Assembly: GCA_043228905.1 (NCBI GenBank)
Contig: JBHGNT010000004.1
Location: forward strand, 19,840,001 to 19,904,000
Direction of reading: 5' to 3'
Length of the DNA: 64,000 bases
DNA from: Azolla caroliniana
Lineage: Eukaryota > Polypodiophyta
Numbering within the stretch: position 1 is the stretch's first letter; each line of letters starts with the position of its first letter. The notes under the pieces are model-generated. The model was not told where the DNA came from and did no database searches. It saw nothing but the letters and a program-made list of their open reading frames with translations. Positions 12,216-23,167 of the stretch are shown piece after piece. The translations under genes were made by a program, and so were the position numbers.

Positions 12216-12873
12216 AATGTTTGTTCAAAAGGCCAAACCATCTCTGCTCCAAGATCTCGATATCTTACTACATTTTGTGCACATCCTAACACAAGATTAT
12301 CGATTGTTTGCCCTCCAATAAATCGCATTAGCACAAGATTATTGATTATTTGCCCTCCAATAAATCGTATAAACATCACTGTAACTATTGTCCAAGTGGA
12401 AGATGCTCTCAAATCCTAGAAAGTGTGTTCATTGTGGACTTCAACCATCACATTTTTTCACACATTGATAATGGCAAGCATGAATCTATAAATAACCTAA
12501 AAAAATGTTTATAGGAGAAGAGTGTGGTTCATTGACGATGGATCTTCAAAGAAGAGGATTTCAAATAGTACTGGAAAATTGAAGGTTTGAATATGGCCAC
12601 ATCATTGTTTTTTAGTTTGTCAAATTACATAGAAAAGTGTGAAAAGAAAGAATTGGTGTGTAAAGGTAAAGAAACACGAAAAATATCATATCGCCAATGA
12701 ATTAAGAGACCAAAAAATTAAGGATTTCATCTTAGCCACAAGTTAACCAATGTGGGAAATATCACATATGTGCATAGAAATAGCTACCTCCGGGTCTCTG
12801 GAAGCTAATCCTTTTCATGCACTCCTACCATATATGTAAGGGATGAGGTGCTCTTATTAGGAGTGAAACTCCA
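12216..12873 (+). promoter_or_regulatory. Promoter/5' region of second UGT gene (block P3)
   Basis: It is nearly collinear with P2 and related to P1. It contains a small internal duplication of about 41 bp around ACACAAGATTAT...TTTGCCCTCCAATAAATCG (12290-12370). It ends in GTGAAACTCCA before the ATG at 12874. No TATA box is assigned with confidence. Confidence 0.55.
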
Positions 12874-15056
12874 ATGGGTAATGTGGAGGAAGAGCTCGGA
12901 AACCGTACCGCATGGGCGGCACATGTGGTGGTTCTGCCATTGCCAGCACACGGCCATATGAACCCAATGCTGCACTTGGCCACCCGATTGGCCGCGGAGG
13001 ATGGCCTGGCCATCACCTTTGTAAACTCGGAAGCCATCGGGCGAATGATGAATAAGATCGGGACCGGCAGCACGCGTGCCTCCATCCGCTTTCTCGAGAT
13101 CCCGGACGGTCTCCCGGCAGATGCGGACCGCTCGACCCAAGCGATCGAGCTGTGCAAATCCACGATGACCTACATGTCCGGCCATTTCCACCGTTTGATC
13201 GGGAGACTGATGGAAGAAGGTGGTGGGGGGCGGCCACGCCCCACGTGTATCGTAGCCGACACGTGGCTAGCTCCATTCACGATCGAGATTGCAGACACTT
13301 TTGGTCTATCTCACATAAGCTTCTGGACACAGTCGGCGGCAAGCTTTGCATCACTTCATGCGATCACTGCCAATGGCTACTGTCCACTCCCCCAAGGTGA
13401 GTGAGCTAGCTAGCTGCTACATGCCCAATTCTGTCATTAATGTGTTTTACTAGAATGTCACATATAAATGTCCATTTTCCATAGGGGTAAGATTGTCTAA
13501 CCAACACTAGAAGCATGAAGACCATGAGCCCAATCCCGACATTTCACGCCTTCCCAATACTAAATTACTTGTATGTTAGTGAGATTTGAGGCCAAGTGTG
13601 TAAGGTTATTAAAAACCACAGCTCACCAATGCATACCTATTGGAGCTTTCTTAAGCCTTCCCAATACTAAATTACTTGTATGTTAGTGAGATTTGAGGCC
13701 AAGTGTGTAAGATTATTAAAAACCACAGCTCACCAATGCATACCTATTGGAGCTTTCTTAAGGTGTGGTTTTGTAGAAGAACTACTAAGTATAAAATATA
13801 TTATAGAAGAACTTATATTGGAATGCTTTTACATTTATACTTTAGAATATGATGTCTGTTCTTTTATATTTTCAATGACATAACTTATTAAACTTCTTTT
13901 CTACTTACATGTGTATAAACAAGTCTTATATAAATATGGATATATGTATGCGTATATGTACATCAGTATATACTAGATAGATATAGATATAGAGATGGAA
14001 ATTGTCACACTATTTGGACGTTGTACATTATCTATGTGTTTGCTCACTTTTCAAGTTTCGTGCATTTTATGGGTATCTTTAATCTTCTCACTTCACCTTC
14101 CGTTACTTATTATTGATGTAGATTTTAGCATTCCTGGAGCTACCTTTCTCAAGACAATAGATTTCAACACTTTTGTACGGTGTTATGATCCATCTGATTT
14201 TATGTTCCGTTTTGTAACTGGTGGATTTGATACATTAGACCGATCTTCTTGGATAATACTTAATACATTCCAAAAACTAGAGCATGAGACGATTGATTAC
14301 CTTGTAAACCAGAAAAAATTGCAAACACTATTGCCATTGGGTCCTATCTTGCCTCTCCCATTCATAAATCAAATTAAAAGAAACAAGGATAAAGATAGTA
14401 CACATGATGATGCCATCATTCTTTGGAACGAAAACAAAGATTGCCTCACATGGTTGAACCAATTCAAACCTCGGTCGGTATTATATGTTTCTTTTGGGAG
14501 CTTGGCATTACTTTCTCATCATCAAATTGAGGAAATTGCACTTGGCTTAGAAGCTACCGGATATCCTTTCTTGTGGGTCACTAGACCAAACTTGATTCAT
14601 GGTCAATCACCTAGCTTCAATGTTGATTTCTTAGAAAGAGTGAAAGATCTTGCATACTTTGTTGATTGGGCACCCCAACTAGACGTTCTTTCCCACACTT
14701 CTGTGGGTGGGTTCTTCACACATGGTGGTTGGAACTCTACATTAGAGGCAATCACAGCGGGGGTGCCAATGCTTGGATGGCCATATTTCTCTGACCAACC
14801 CATGGATTGTAAGTGCATTGAACAAGGCTGGAAAGTGGGATTAAGGTTGCAAGATGATGATAATGCTACTATGGAAACGTTGGTGTCAAGGAATGTTATC
14901 AAGGCTAAGGTGGAACAGTTAATGACTAACAAAACATTTCAAGATAAGGCTAACGAATGGAGCCTACTAGCCAAAAATGCATCAATAGAAGATGGCTTGT
15001 CATCAAATAACTTTCTTTCATTTCTTGAGAGCTTGAAATCACATATCGTCATGTAA
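12874..15056 (+). CDS. Family-1 UDP-glycosyltransferase (UGT86A-like), gene 2
   Basis: Tandem paralogue of gene 1 with the same predicted role, UDP-sugar-dependent glycosylation of an unknown acceptor. Exon 1 is 12874-13396 (523 nt, identical in length to gene 1) and exon 2 is 14122-15056. The phase-1 intron is 725 bp and the product is 485 aa. The catalytic His28 lies in PAHGHMNPM and the Asp lies in CIVADTWL. The PSPG box begins WAPQLDVLSHTS and carries HGGWNS with Gly376, the same Cys-to-Gly change as gene 1. Exon 2 is almost identical to gene 1, while exon 1 and the intron differ more; this pattern can arise by gene conversion or recent duplication. The 3' flank resembles gene 1 until about 15252, where a copia LTR fragment cuts it. 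The frame is intact. Confidence 0.9.
13548..13761 (+). repeat. 107-bp tandem duplication in the intron of UGT gene 2
   Basis: Two nearly identical adjacent units (13548-13654 and 13655-13761) start GCCTTCCCAATAC and end GAGCTTTCTTAAG. The unit corresponds to single-copy intron sequence in gene 1, so the duplication arose after the two genes separated. It contributes to the longer intron. Confidence 0.85.
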
Positions 15057-15252
15057 GGAGATATACATTTTATGTGTCCGGATATTTCTATATTATTATG
15101 GTTATCTTTGTTCATAACTTTTAAGCCAATGTGAAAGTTAAGGTATATGTTAGAATGAAAATAATAGAAATTTTTTATATCTATTTGATACATGGAAGCA
15201 TTGTTTATACTTAATTTCATTGTCAAAACCTTTCTCATGGGAAGTTTCCAAC

Positions 15253-15684
15253 ATGGGAGCCCAGAGACTCCAACTGTCACTATACGAAAAAGGAGGTACA
15301 ACAGGAGACGTAGAGGCAACGACCTCAAGCTCTGTATCTTCGCCAACCGGCGACTTCACTTCTCTCTCTCTCTCTATGTACTCGTATAATACAACTACAA
15401 AAACTCTAATTGTTACACCATCTTCTAAAGTGATTGCCCTAAGTCATATTTATACTTATATGACTTTTGGGCTATTTACAAATATAGCCTCAATAGGCTC
15501 ACCATGAAACATATTTACACATATGTCCTTGGATCCGGTTTGCACCGGATCCATCCGGATTCACTCGATCCAGTTTTCGGGTCTCATCCGGAACCCTTCC
15601 GGATCCGGTTCCTTCATCCAGCTCGTCTGATCCGGCTCCTCCGGTTTTCATCTGGATCCCATCTAGAGGGACTGAATTCCCAAC
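15253..15684 (-). mobile_element. Truncated copia 3' LTR
   Basis: Its right end (CTAGAGGGAC...TTCCCAACA) matches the end of the LTR at 30449-30969. Internal landmarks are shared, for example TGCCCTA...TATTTATACT...GGGCTATTTACAA, so it is the 3' LTR of the same minus-strand copia element or a close relative. About 150 bp are missing at its left end, where it meets the 3' flank of UGT gene 2. Confidence 0.65.
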
Positions 15685-15688
15685 AAAA

Positions 15689-16769
15689 CTACCCTTTATA
15701 TTCGCCATCGTTGTCGGTTTGGACAACCTTTAACTTTTGACTTGGCTCTCGTTCAGCTCTGGCCTGGAACTCCTTGAAGAATGAAAATACTTGATCGTTC
15801 AACCTCAATACAAAGGCCCATGTTTTCCGACTATAGTCGTCAATAAATGTTACAAAGTAATGTCCACCTCGATGCGATGGAGCATCCACAGAACACACTT
15901 CTCTTCTTTTCGGTGGTCTTGAGTGGAATGTTGCTCTGTTCTGCTTTCCAACTAAGTAGTCGACACACTTCTCCAGGTGCACTCCTTTGACTTGGTCTGC
16001 TAACAGATGCAATCCCTTCTCACTCATGTGGCCTAGCCTCTTATGCCATATCTGTCCGCTCAAATCGACTGCCACATTTGCTTCCAACTTACACAATCGG
16101 GCATGCATCATATACAATGTGCCTTCTTTCTGTGCTCGGGCCACTATGAGGTTTCCTCGGCAGAACTTCCACTTGCTATTCTAAAAGCTACCACTATAGC
16201 CTTCGTCATCTAGCCTTCCACTCGATATCAGATTCAATCTCATATCGAGGACGTGTCGAACATCCTTTAGAGTCAGCTGACACCCGGTCGACGTCGTCAA
16301 GCAAACATTTCTGACTTCGGCTATTTTGCACTCTCCATTCTCACCCATCTTTTCATAGCCATGGTTCTCGGCTATGTAAGTTGAGAAATACTCTATCGAC
16401 GGACTTATGTGGAAAGATGCACCAAAGTCGATCACCCAAGTGCATTCTTCACTCGCAAGGTTTGCACTTGTCTATTCACAAATGAAAAATTGTTCTTCAT
16501 TGCTCGTAGCAATGGCCGACGTGCCCTTTTCATCAAGAATCTTCCTCGGTTCGACACCATTTCTGACACCTTTGTCCTTCTTTAGATGTCTGCAAAGTGT
16601 CCAGGTTTCCCACAATAAAATCATGTTAGCTTACCTCTGGACTTCGATCTGGCGTGGGACTTTTCCCTTCTTTATGGACTCCCTCGCCGATTCCTTCCTC
16701 TATCTTAATGTTGTGTCAGATTCGCATCTGCCTGGGATAGGACACCCTTGTCGTTCCTTCTCGTCTCCT
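15689..16769 (-). pseudogene. copia gag end, protease and integrase (left half of split element)
   Basis: The left part of a Ty1/copia polyprotein whose N-terminal gag lies at 29860-30420, beyond an inserted gypsy element. Reading leftwards, there is the end of gag with a degraded zinc knuckle (CGKPGHFADI, about 16590-16620), then a protease-region segment (16181-16435, MIDFGASFHI). The gag-pre-integrase and integrase start follow (15689-16144, IWHKRLGHMSEKG and TFIDDYSRKTW). The reverse transcriptase and RNase H are absent: the integrase is followed within a few bases by the 3' LTR. The element is therefore an internal deletion derivative as well as interrupted. Confidence 0.75.
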
Positions 16770-17188
16770 TGTTACCGGCCGGCAAGAAGTCCAAAATACG
16801 GAGTGAAGGAATTAATTAAGTATGGTTGTAAATAAGCATAGTATGGACGGACGGACTGGAAACGGTATGCCGTTCCAGATCCGGACGGATCCCGAATAGG
16901 TGCGATAGGCACCGTTTTGTACTACGGGCTGGAAACCTATTTAAAGGCCCGGACCCCATTGTAATCGCAGCGGATAATTAATAGAGCATATGGTGTTTAT
17001 ACTTCTGTGTTGATTTCCGTTCTGTAATTACTGTTATATCTTACGCGTGTAATTAACCAAAGCACTCTAATCGTGTAACCTACATAAGTCGGTGTAATCG
17101 TTGAATCTTAATCCTATGCCGTAATCACCCTTTGGTGAAGTGTCTCCGTGACACCTTGTGTTAGGCCTTGTCCGGTCAGAGAATAACA
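16770..17188 (+). repeat. 5' LTR of the Tat-like element
   Basis: The 419-bp LTR runs from TGTTACCGGCCGG to AGAGAATAACA and carries the element's promoter and polyadenylation signals by family knowledge. TATTTAAAGGCCCGG near 16937 is a plausible TATA-type core. It pairs with 29441-29859. Confidence 0.92.
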
Positions 17189-17194
17189 CAGTTT

Positions 17195-17204
17195 TGGCGA
17201 CCAC
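17195..17204 (+). promoter_or_regulatory. Primer-binding site, tRNA-Arg-like
   Basis: TGGCGACCAC lies 6 bases after the 5' LTR. It is complementary to the 3' end (GTGGTCGCCA) that I recall for a plant tRNA-Arg. Complementarity appears to stop after 10 bases, so the tRNA identity is tentative. Confidence 0.5.
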
Positions 17205-17241
17205 GATTCCTGCTTTCTCGTAGCGAACGACGGCTTAATGG

Positions 17242-20200
17242 ATGACGAGACCAACGCACGACCTGGTTACAGACCGAGCTCGACGCCTCGCCGAACGACA
17301 AAGACGGCGTGAGACTTTCCAGCAAGCAGCGCACGAAATTCGCTCGGATCGTTCGTTCTCCAACGAGATCCGGAGAGTCGCGGAGGAATCTCTTCGGTTA
17401 CAGCAAACTCGCGACCAGGACGACGGAAGCAGTCTAAGTAGTCTCCGGGAAACCGAACGCCTCCTCGAGGCGCTGGCAAGCGGAGAAAACGAGGCAGAAG
17501 CCTTTTCAGCCTACGAATTGGATTCCGAAGGGGGATACAGCGTGCACACGAACTACCGCAGCAGCAACGATACCCCCGGCGGCCCGGAGGACGACGGGTC
17601 GGATACCGTGCCGACTCCAGAACCGGAACCGCTCGACCAGGGCTATCCGGAACCGCAAACGGAAGCCGTCAACCCACCAACACCGGAAGTGGAAGAAGCA
17701 AAGCCACCGACACCAACGAAAGAGCCGGCGAAGGTACCGGAAGAAGAGCCGGTGAAGGAACCGGAAAAAGAACCGGAAGAGGAACCGGAAAAAGCACCGG
17801 CAAAACAACCGGAAGTGGAACCGGAGAGGAAACCGGAAAGATATCAACAAACGCCCCTAAACCGCGGCCTAATACTGGACGACGACATGTCGTTCCAATA
17901 CTCAAAGTATCGCGATGATCCGGACGCGGAAGCGCATGTTCATGCCTTCGAGCAGACATGGGAAGCAAATCACACGTCCCAGCGAATGACACCGGAGGAA
18001 GAAGAACGCTCGAAGATAGCGGAATTCGGGGTCACGTTGGAAGGACCAGCGACACGATGGCGGCGGACGCAGGACCCGGCGACCATCACAACCTTTGCAG
18101 AATTAAAAGCAAAATTCTTGCATTTTTTCCACAAGGAGGTCGACCAGACGACAATGGTGGGCCTGTTTTATACGATCCGACAGGAGGCAGGGGAAAGCAT
18201 TCCCCAATTCGTCATCCGTTTCCAACGAATGCATAGCCAGCTTGCCCGTGCACCCCCGGAGGAGGAATTATGGACGATATTTTTAAACGCACTCCGGGAA
18301 CCGTTACGCACGGTGTGTACGGTGATCGACTTTCGAGGAAGCACCATTGACCAGGTCATTGACCGGGTCAGAGAAATGGAAAAGTCAAGCTCATGGCTTA
18401 CACTGGGAGCACTGCAACGGGCATTACCCACAGATGAAGATCTCCGGTTCCGGCAGGCAATTCAATGCACAATCTGCTTGAATGCCGGACACTCGGCAGT
18501 GGAGTGCACCATGCGAACTCAGTGTGTGATTTGTCAATCCAAGAGTCATACAACGGACCGGTGCGAGTATAACCTGTTAAACCGACAAGCACCACCCGTC
18601 CGACGGATCGAGCCAAGAAGCAGCCGAGACGAAGATGACGATCGCTGGCAAAGAATGAACCGGTACCGACCGGCACAGGATGTCCGGTACGGAGACAGAC
18701 AAGAGAATGATGGCCGGTACGGGAATCGGCATGATAACTACGACCGGTATGAGCGATCGGACCGTTATCGGGAGTCCAACAAACGACACGAGCAATACGA
18801 CAGAGACCATTCCCCTGGTTACCGAAGGCACCAGGAGGACTACGGCCGATTTTACGATCCACCACGACCGGACTACCGAAATAAAAATAAGAATAATAAG
18901 AAACGTAATTTCAAGAAAGGTGGTCACACTAGGGACCCGGAACATGGAACCCCAAGGAGCCAACCGGCACAGAACGCACCACTCACTACGGGACCGACTC
19001 CGGATACCAGCAATGCTGAATCCAACAATACCCGTAAAGAGTACTGCTATTACTGCAGGCAGCAAGGCCACTACAGTAACCAGTGCCCGGCAAAGAGCTA
19101 CGATAAACGACCAGCAGTTAATATGGTGGTTCCGGAAGTGGCGGATATACAACAAGTAACCACACGGTCGAAAGGCATGGCCAAAGAGTGGGAAACACAA
19201 GAGGCCATACGGAAACAGGCGACGGAATGGGTGAAGGAAGCCAATGAAAGGAACGTCGCGGACGCGGAACGGCAAAAGGCGAATACCATAGGGAGTGCCG
19301 GCGGTAGCCACCCAGAAAACGAGACATGGCAAGCACTGCAAGAATGTCAGATCACGTTGCCATTAGGAAGACTCTTGCAGCTCGTGCCGCGATTTACGGA
19401 AGGACTAAAAACGGGCATGACAGACGGTATAGCCCCACCGGCACCAGTCCTCTTCTCGAATCCGGAGGAGGGACCAACGGTGGTAGACACTAGTAGTCCG
19501 GTGATTACAGCTATTGTCAAAGGGCACGAACTTCCCGGCACAGTAATCGATGGAGGTTCCGGGGTGAACGTAATAAGCCTCCTCACGTGTGATGCCTTGG
19601 GTATACATGAATGGGAGCCATGTCCGTTCTGGCTACGGATGGCGGATACGAGCTCTGTACGGCCGACGGGCTTAATACGGAAATTGGAAGTCACCATAGG
19701 AGGTCACACATTTCACATCTCGGCTGTAGTGCTGCAGCTACAGGCGCAAGGCGCGTACCCACTGTTGCTGGGCAGACCATGGTTGAAAACAGCACACATC
19801 AAGCAAAATTGGCGGAAAAATATGATTACCTTCCGGCGCGGAAAAGACAAGGTCCGGGTACCGACACAACCACGGACGAGCAACGGTAAGGAATGCACAC
19901 CGCTGTATGCGGAATGCGTGAACATGCTTGAAGGGTTGGCAGACGACGAAGAAGCCCAGTACTTGGAGGAACACCCGAAGATCGTACCACTCTTCGAGAT
20001 TGACGTAGCTGAAGCCGTAGCGCCATACTTGCCGCAGCGGGACGAAACCGAAGCCGAACCAGACAAAGATTCAATTCGGGAATTACGGCAAGCACAGGAA
20101 GCGTTGGAACGGGAATTGGCCGTTTCCCAACGGGTAAAAACATCCCAGCTCGACGAAGTGAACCTAGGAAGCAAGGACGAATCAAAGCCGGTACACATCG

Positions 20201-22374
20201 CCAAAGAAATGAAGCCGGAAGATAAAGCGGCGATGGTCAAACTTCTCACGGAGTTTCGCGACGTATTCGCCTGGTCATACGAAGACATGCGAGGGCTGGA
20301 CCCTCAATTATATCAGCATCAGATCCACTTAGGCAAGGACGCGAAACCAGTGGCGCAAAGACGTTACCGAATGAACCCCAACTACGCCGCTAAAGTGAAG
20401 GAGGAAATCGACAAACTCCTAAGAGTGGGCTTCATCCGGCCGGTAAAGAAAGCGACGTGGCTGAGCCCCATCGTCGTCGTCCCAAAGAAGAACGGTAAAA
20501 TCCGCGTGTGTGTAGATTACAGGAAACTAAATGCAGCCACAATTACGGATGCATTCCCTCTTCCGTTCACGGATGGAGTACTGGATGCCGTCGCCGGCCA
20601 TGAAGTTTATAGTTTTTTAGACGGGTTCAGCGGATACAATCAAATCCGGATGCACCCTGACGACCAGGAGAAGACAGCGTTCGTCACCGAATGGGGGGTG
20701 TTTGTGGCCGAAGTAATGATGTTCGGCCTAAAAACGACACCAGCAGCTTTCCAGCGAATCATCTGGAGATCTTCGGCGAATACATTCCTGCCTTCATGCA
20801 GGTTTTCCTGGATGATTTTGCAGTCTATAGCCAGGGAAAAGACCATTTGCAGCACCTACGGTTATGCCTTGAAAAGTGTAGGTTATACCGGCTAAGCTTA
20901 AACCCAACAAAATGCATCTTTGGAGTTTCAAGTGGAATCTTACTGGGACACATTGTAAGTAAGGAGGGCATTGCTGTCGACCCGGACAAAGTAAACGCGA
21001 TACTAGGGGCACCGGCACCGAAAACGGCCAAAGCACTAAGCCGATTCTTAGGACAGATCTGGTAGCACAGCCGGATGCTCCGTCACTTGGCTGACTTGGC
21101 TACACCATTACACACCGCGGTACATCGGACACCGTTCCAATGGACGGATACGGAGGATAAGGCATACAATGCCCTGAAGGTACTTTTGTCGCAAGCACCC
21201 GTCGTGCAGCCTCCGGATTGGAGCAAGGAATTTCATGTGTTCGTTGACGCTTCCGACATCGCTATCGGCAGCGCCTTAATGCAACTTACGGAGCCCAAAT
21301 GGTACCGGCCGGTATACTACGCCAGCCGGAAGCTGTCCCAAGCGGAGAGGAACTATTCGACTACGGAACGGGAGGCCCTGGGCATGATCTACAGTGTCAC
21401 AAAGTTTCGTCATTACCTATTGGGAAGGAAGTTCTCCTTTCATGTGGATCACTCGGCGCTCCTGTACTTAGTGTCCAAGGCGTCCCTGACCGGTAAGTTG
21501 GCCCGTTGGACCTTGCTATTGCAGGAGTTCGAATTCGAGATCTTCCACCGGCCCGGTATCCAGCATGCCGTAGCAGACTATCTGAGCCGGTTAGAGTCCG
21601 GAGAATCAGGCGACGGAGTAGCGGATGAATTCCCGGACGCAGAGTTATTCCGTATCACCCCGGAAACGGTAGCGGACGACACGGTGGCATCAGAAGATAG
21701 GTGGCTGACAAACATGCACCAGTTCCTAAGCACGGGCCTGCCACCGGAGGAAATGAACCGGGACGAGAGGAAACAACTGGCGGTACAGAGCCGCAATTTC
21801 TGTCTGTTACGGGACACTCTCTACCACAAGGGAGCAGATGGAATATGGAGACGGGCAGTCCGTAGTGACGAGAAACAAGTAATCTTACGGGAAGCACACT
21901 GTGGGGTTGCCGGAGGACACTATGCCGGGGAAGCGACGGCAAGGAAAGTATGGCAGAGCGGCTTATGGTGGCCCACGACGTTAAAAGACGCCGTCAAGTA
22001 TGCTAAGGAATGTGACCTATGCCAACGAATGGGCCAGCCTACGGAGCAAGCACGGATGCCACACCAACCGGTACTTCCACTAGAGCCATTCCAGAAGTGG
22101 GGGTTGGATTTTGTCGGACCGTTCAAGCCACCGACAATGAGAACGGGTAATCGTTATGTCATCGTGGCAACAGATTATTGCACTAAATGGGTGGAGGCTA
22201 AGGCCTTGAGAGACAATACCGCGTCATCCACAGCAAAATTCCTGTACGAGAACATTTGGTGCCGATATGGATGTCCGATTGAATTAATCAGCGACCAAGG
22301 AGGGCACTTCCTCGGCCAGGTAGTTGAAAGCTTAACAACGTTCTATGCCGTGGTCCATAAACGGAGCACACCGT
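17242..22374 (+). pseudogene. gag-pol of the Tat-like element, up to the nested insertion
   Basis: A single gag-pro-RT frame opens at 17242. The N-terminal region is followed by a Pro/Glu/Lys-rich linker (17640-17850, many PEPEP and EPEKEP motifs). A retrotrans_gag domain spans about 18100-18300. There are three CCHC-type knuckles: CTICLNAGHSAVEC, CVICQSKSHTTDRC and CYYCRQQGHYSNQC. The protease motif VIDGGSGVNVIS is at about 19545. RT has VCVDYRKLN (about 20510) and FLDDF (about 20806-20820), with a frameshift near 20762 in between. A TAG at 21063-21065 precedes RNase H (FVDASDIAIGSALMQ). The integrase HHCC region and core (LDFVGPF, SDQGGHF) follow, and the core is cut at 22374 before the catalytic Glu. 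The C-terminal remainder is at 25584-26320. Confidence 0.9.
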
Positions 22375-23167
22375 TGTCGTGCCTTTCGGCTCCGGATCGT
22401 TTGCGTGAGTCGGGTGGGAACCGCCGAGGTTTTGGACTAGGAGAAAGAAGAATATGAGATGAGGCTAGTAATGAATAGATTATTAGAAAGAGAGATAGAA
22501 ATTTCGTGAATCCCACGAGTGTATTTTATTCGATTAATCAATATTTAGATAAGAATATGTATTTAGATTGAAAGAAAGATATAAGAAACTTGTGAATCCC
22601 ACAAGTATAGATTATATTATTTTCGTGAATCCCACGATTATATTAATCGGTTGGTGTTTTCGGAAATATATCCAATTTCCAAATATTTCACACACCTATT
22701 ACATTGTGCTCCCCATCCTTATGTAGTGATGGGAGAGACTAAGCATAGCTACATGCTTTTTTTTTCTAATATGTTCATGCACACTAAATGTGCATGTGAT
22801 GCTTTTCTAATCCTTGCTTTTATTTGCTAAATATAGTGCTCATGCACGCTAGATGTGCATGAGTCACTTTTTAGTCGCTTGCGTTTTTCTATAAAATATT
22901 CACGCACTCTAAAAATACATGGTTTACCTTTTAATAAAGGTAGGCACAAATAAAGCACTTATAGTTATTAAATCTATTTATAGAACACTAAAGATAAGGT
23001 AGCATAATGGTAAAGTTGAGGTTTGGCTACGTGGAGGTACAGGGTTCAAATCCTGCCCTATACACGTGATAAATATCTTGATATATTATTTTATTTATTT
23101 ATATGTAATTAAATCGGTTATATTATTTTTTTACTTTTTCACGTAGTGTACGAAATACACTACGACA
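22375..23167 (-). repeat. 3' LTR of the GAG-only element
   Basis: 793 bp, apparently identical by eye to 24787-25579. Internal motifs include three copies of TGTGAATCCCACA-like or CGTGAATCCCACG-like palindromes, and paired CATGCAC...GTGCATG inverted repeats. A tRNA-like Pol III box pair lies on the plus strand. Related solo LTRs are at 55684-56388 and 62112-63477. Confidence 0.9.
22994..23067 (+). other. tRNA-like sequence with Pol III A and B boxes inside the LTR
   Basis: TAGCATAATGG (23000-23010) resembles box A, and GGTTCAAATCC (23043-23053) is a near-perfect box B 43 bases downstream, the normal tRNA spacing. A full cloverleaf does not fold: the acceptor stem is missing and the T stem is 4 bp with an 8-nt loop. 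It is therefore tRNA-derived rather than a tRNA gene. The same sequence occurs in the partner LTR (about 25406-25479) and, diverged, in the solo LTR near 55797-55850. It is antisense to the element. Confidence 0.6.

Noticed and set aside
17506-19341. Long antisense ORFs over the gypsy gag, rich in Arg/Phe/Val
   Set aside because: Shadows of the low-complexity PEPE-rich and Arg-rich gag codons; no family resemblance.
22994-23067. Functional tRNA gene
   Set aside because: Boxes are good, but there is no acceptor stem and the T loop is 8 nt; it is repeated within LTRs, so I treat it as tRNA-derived.
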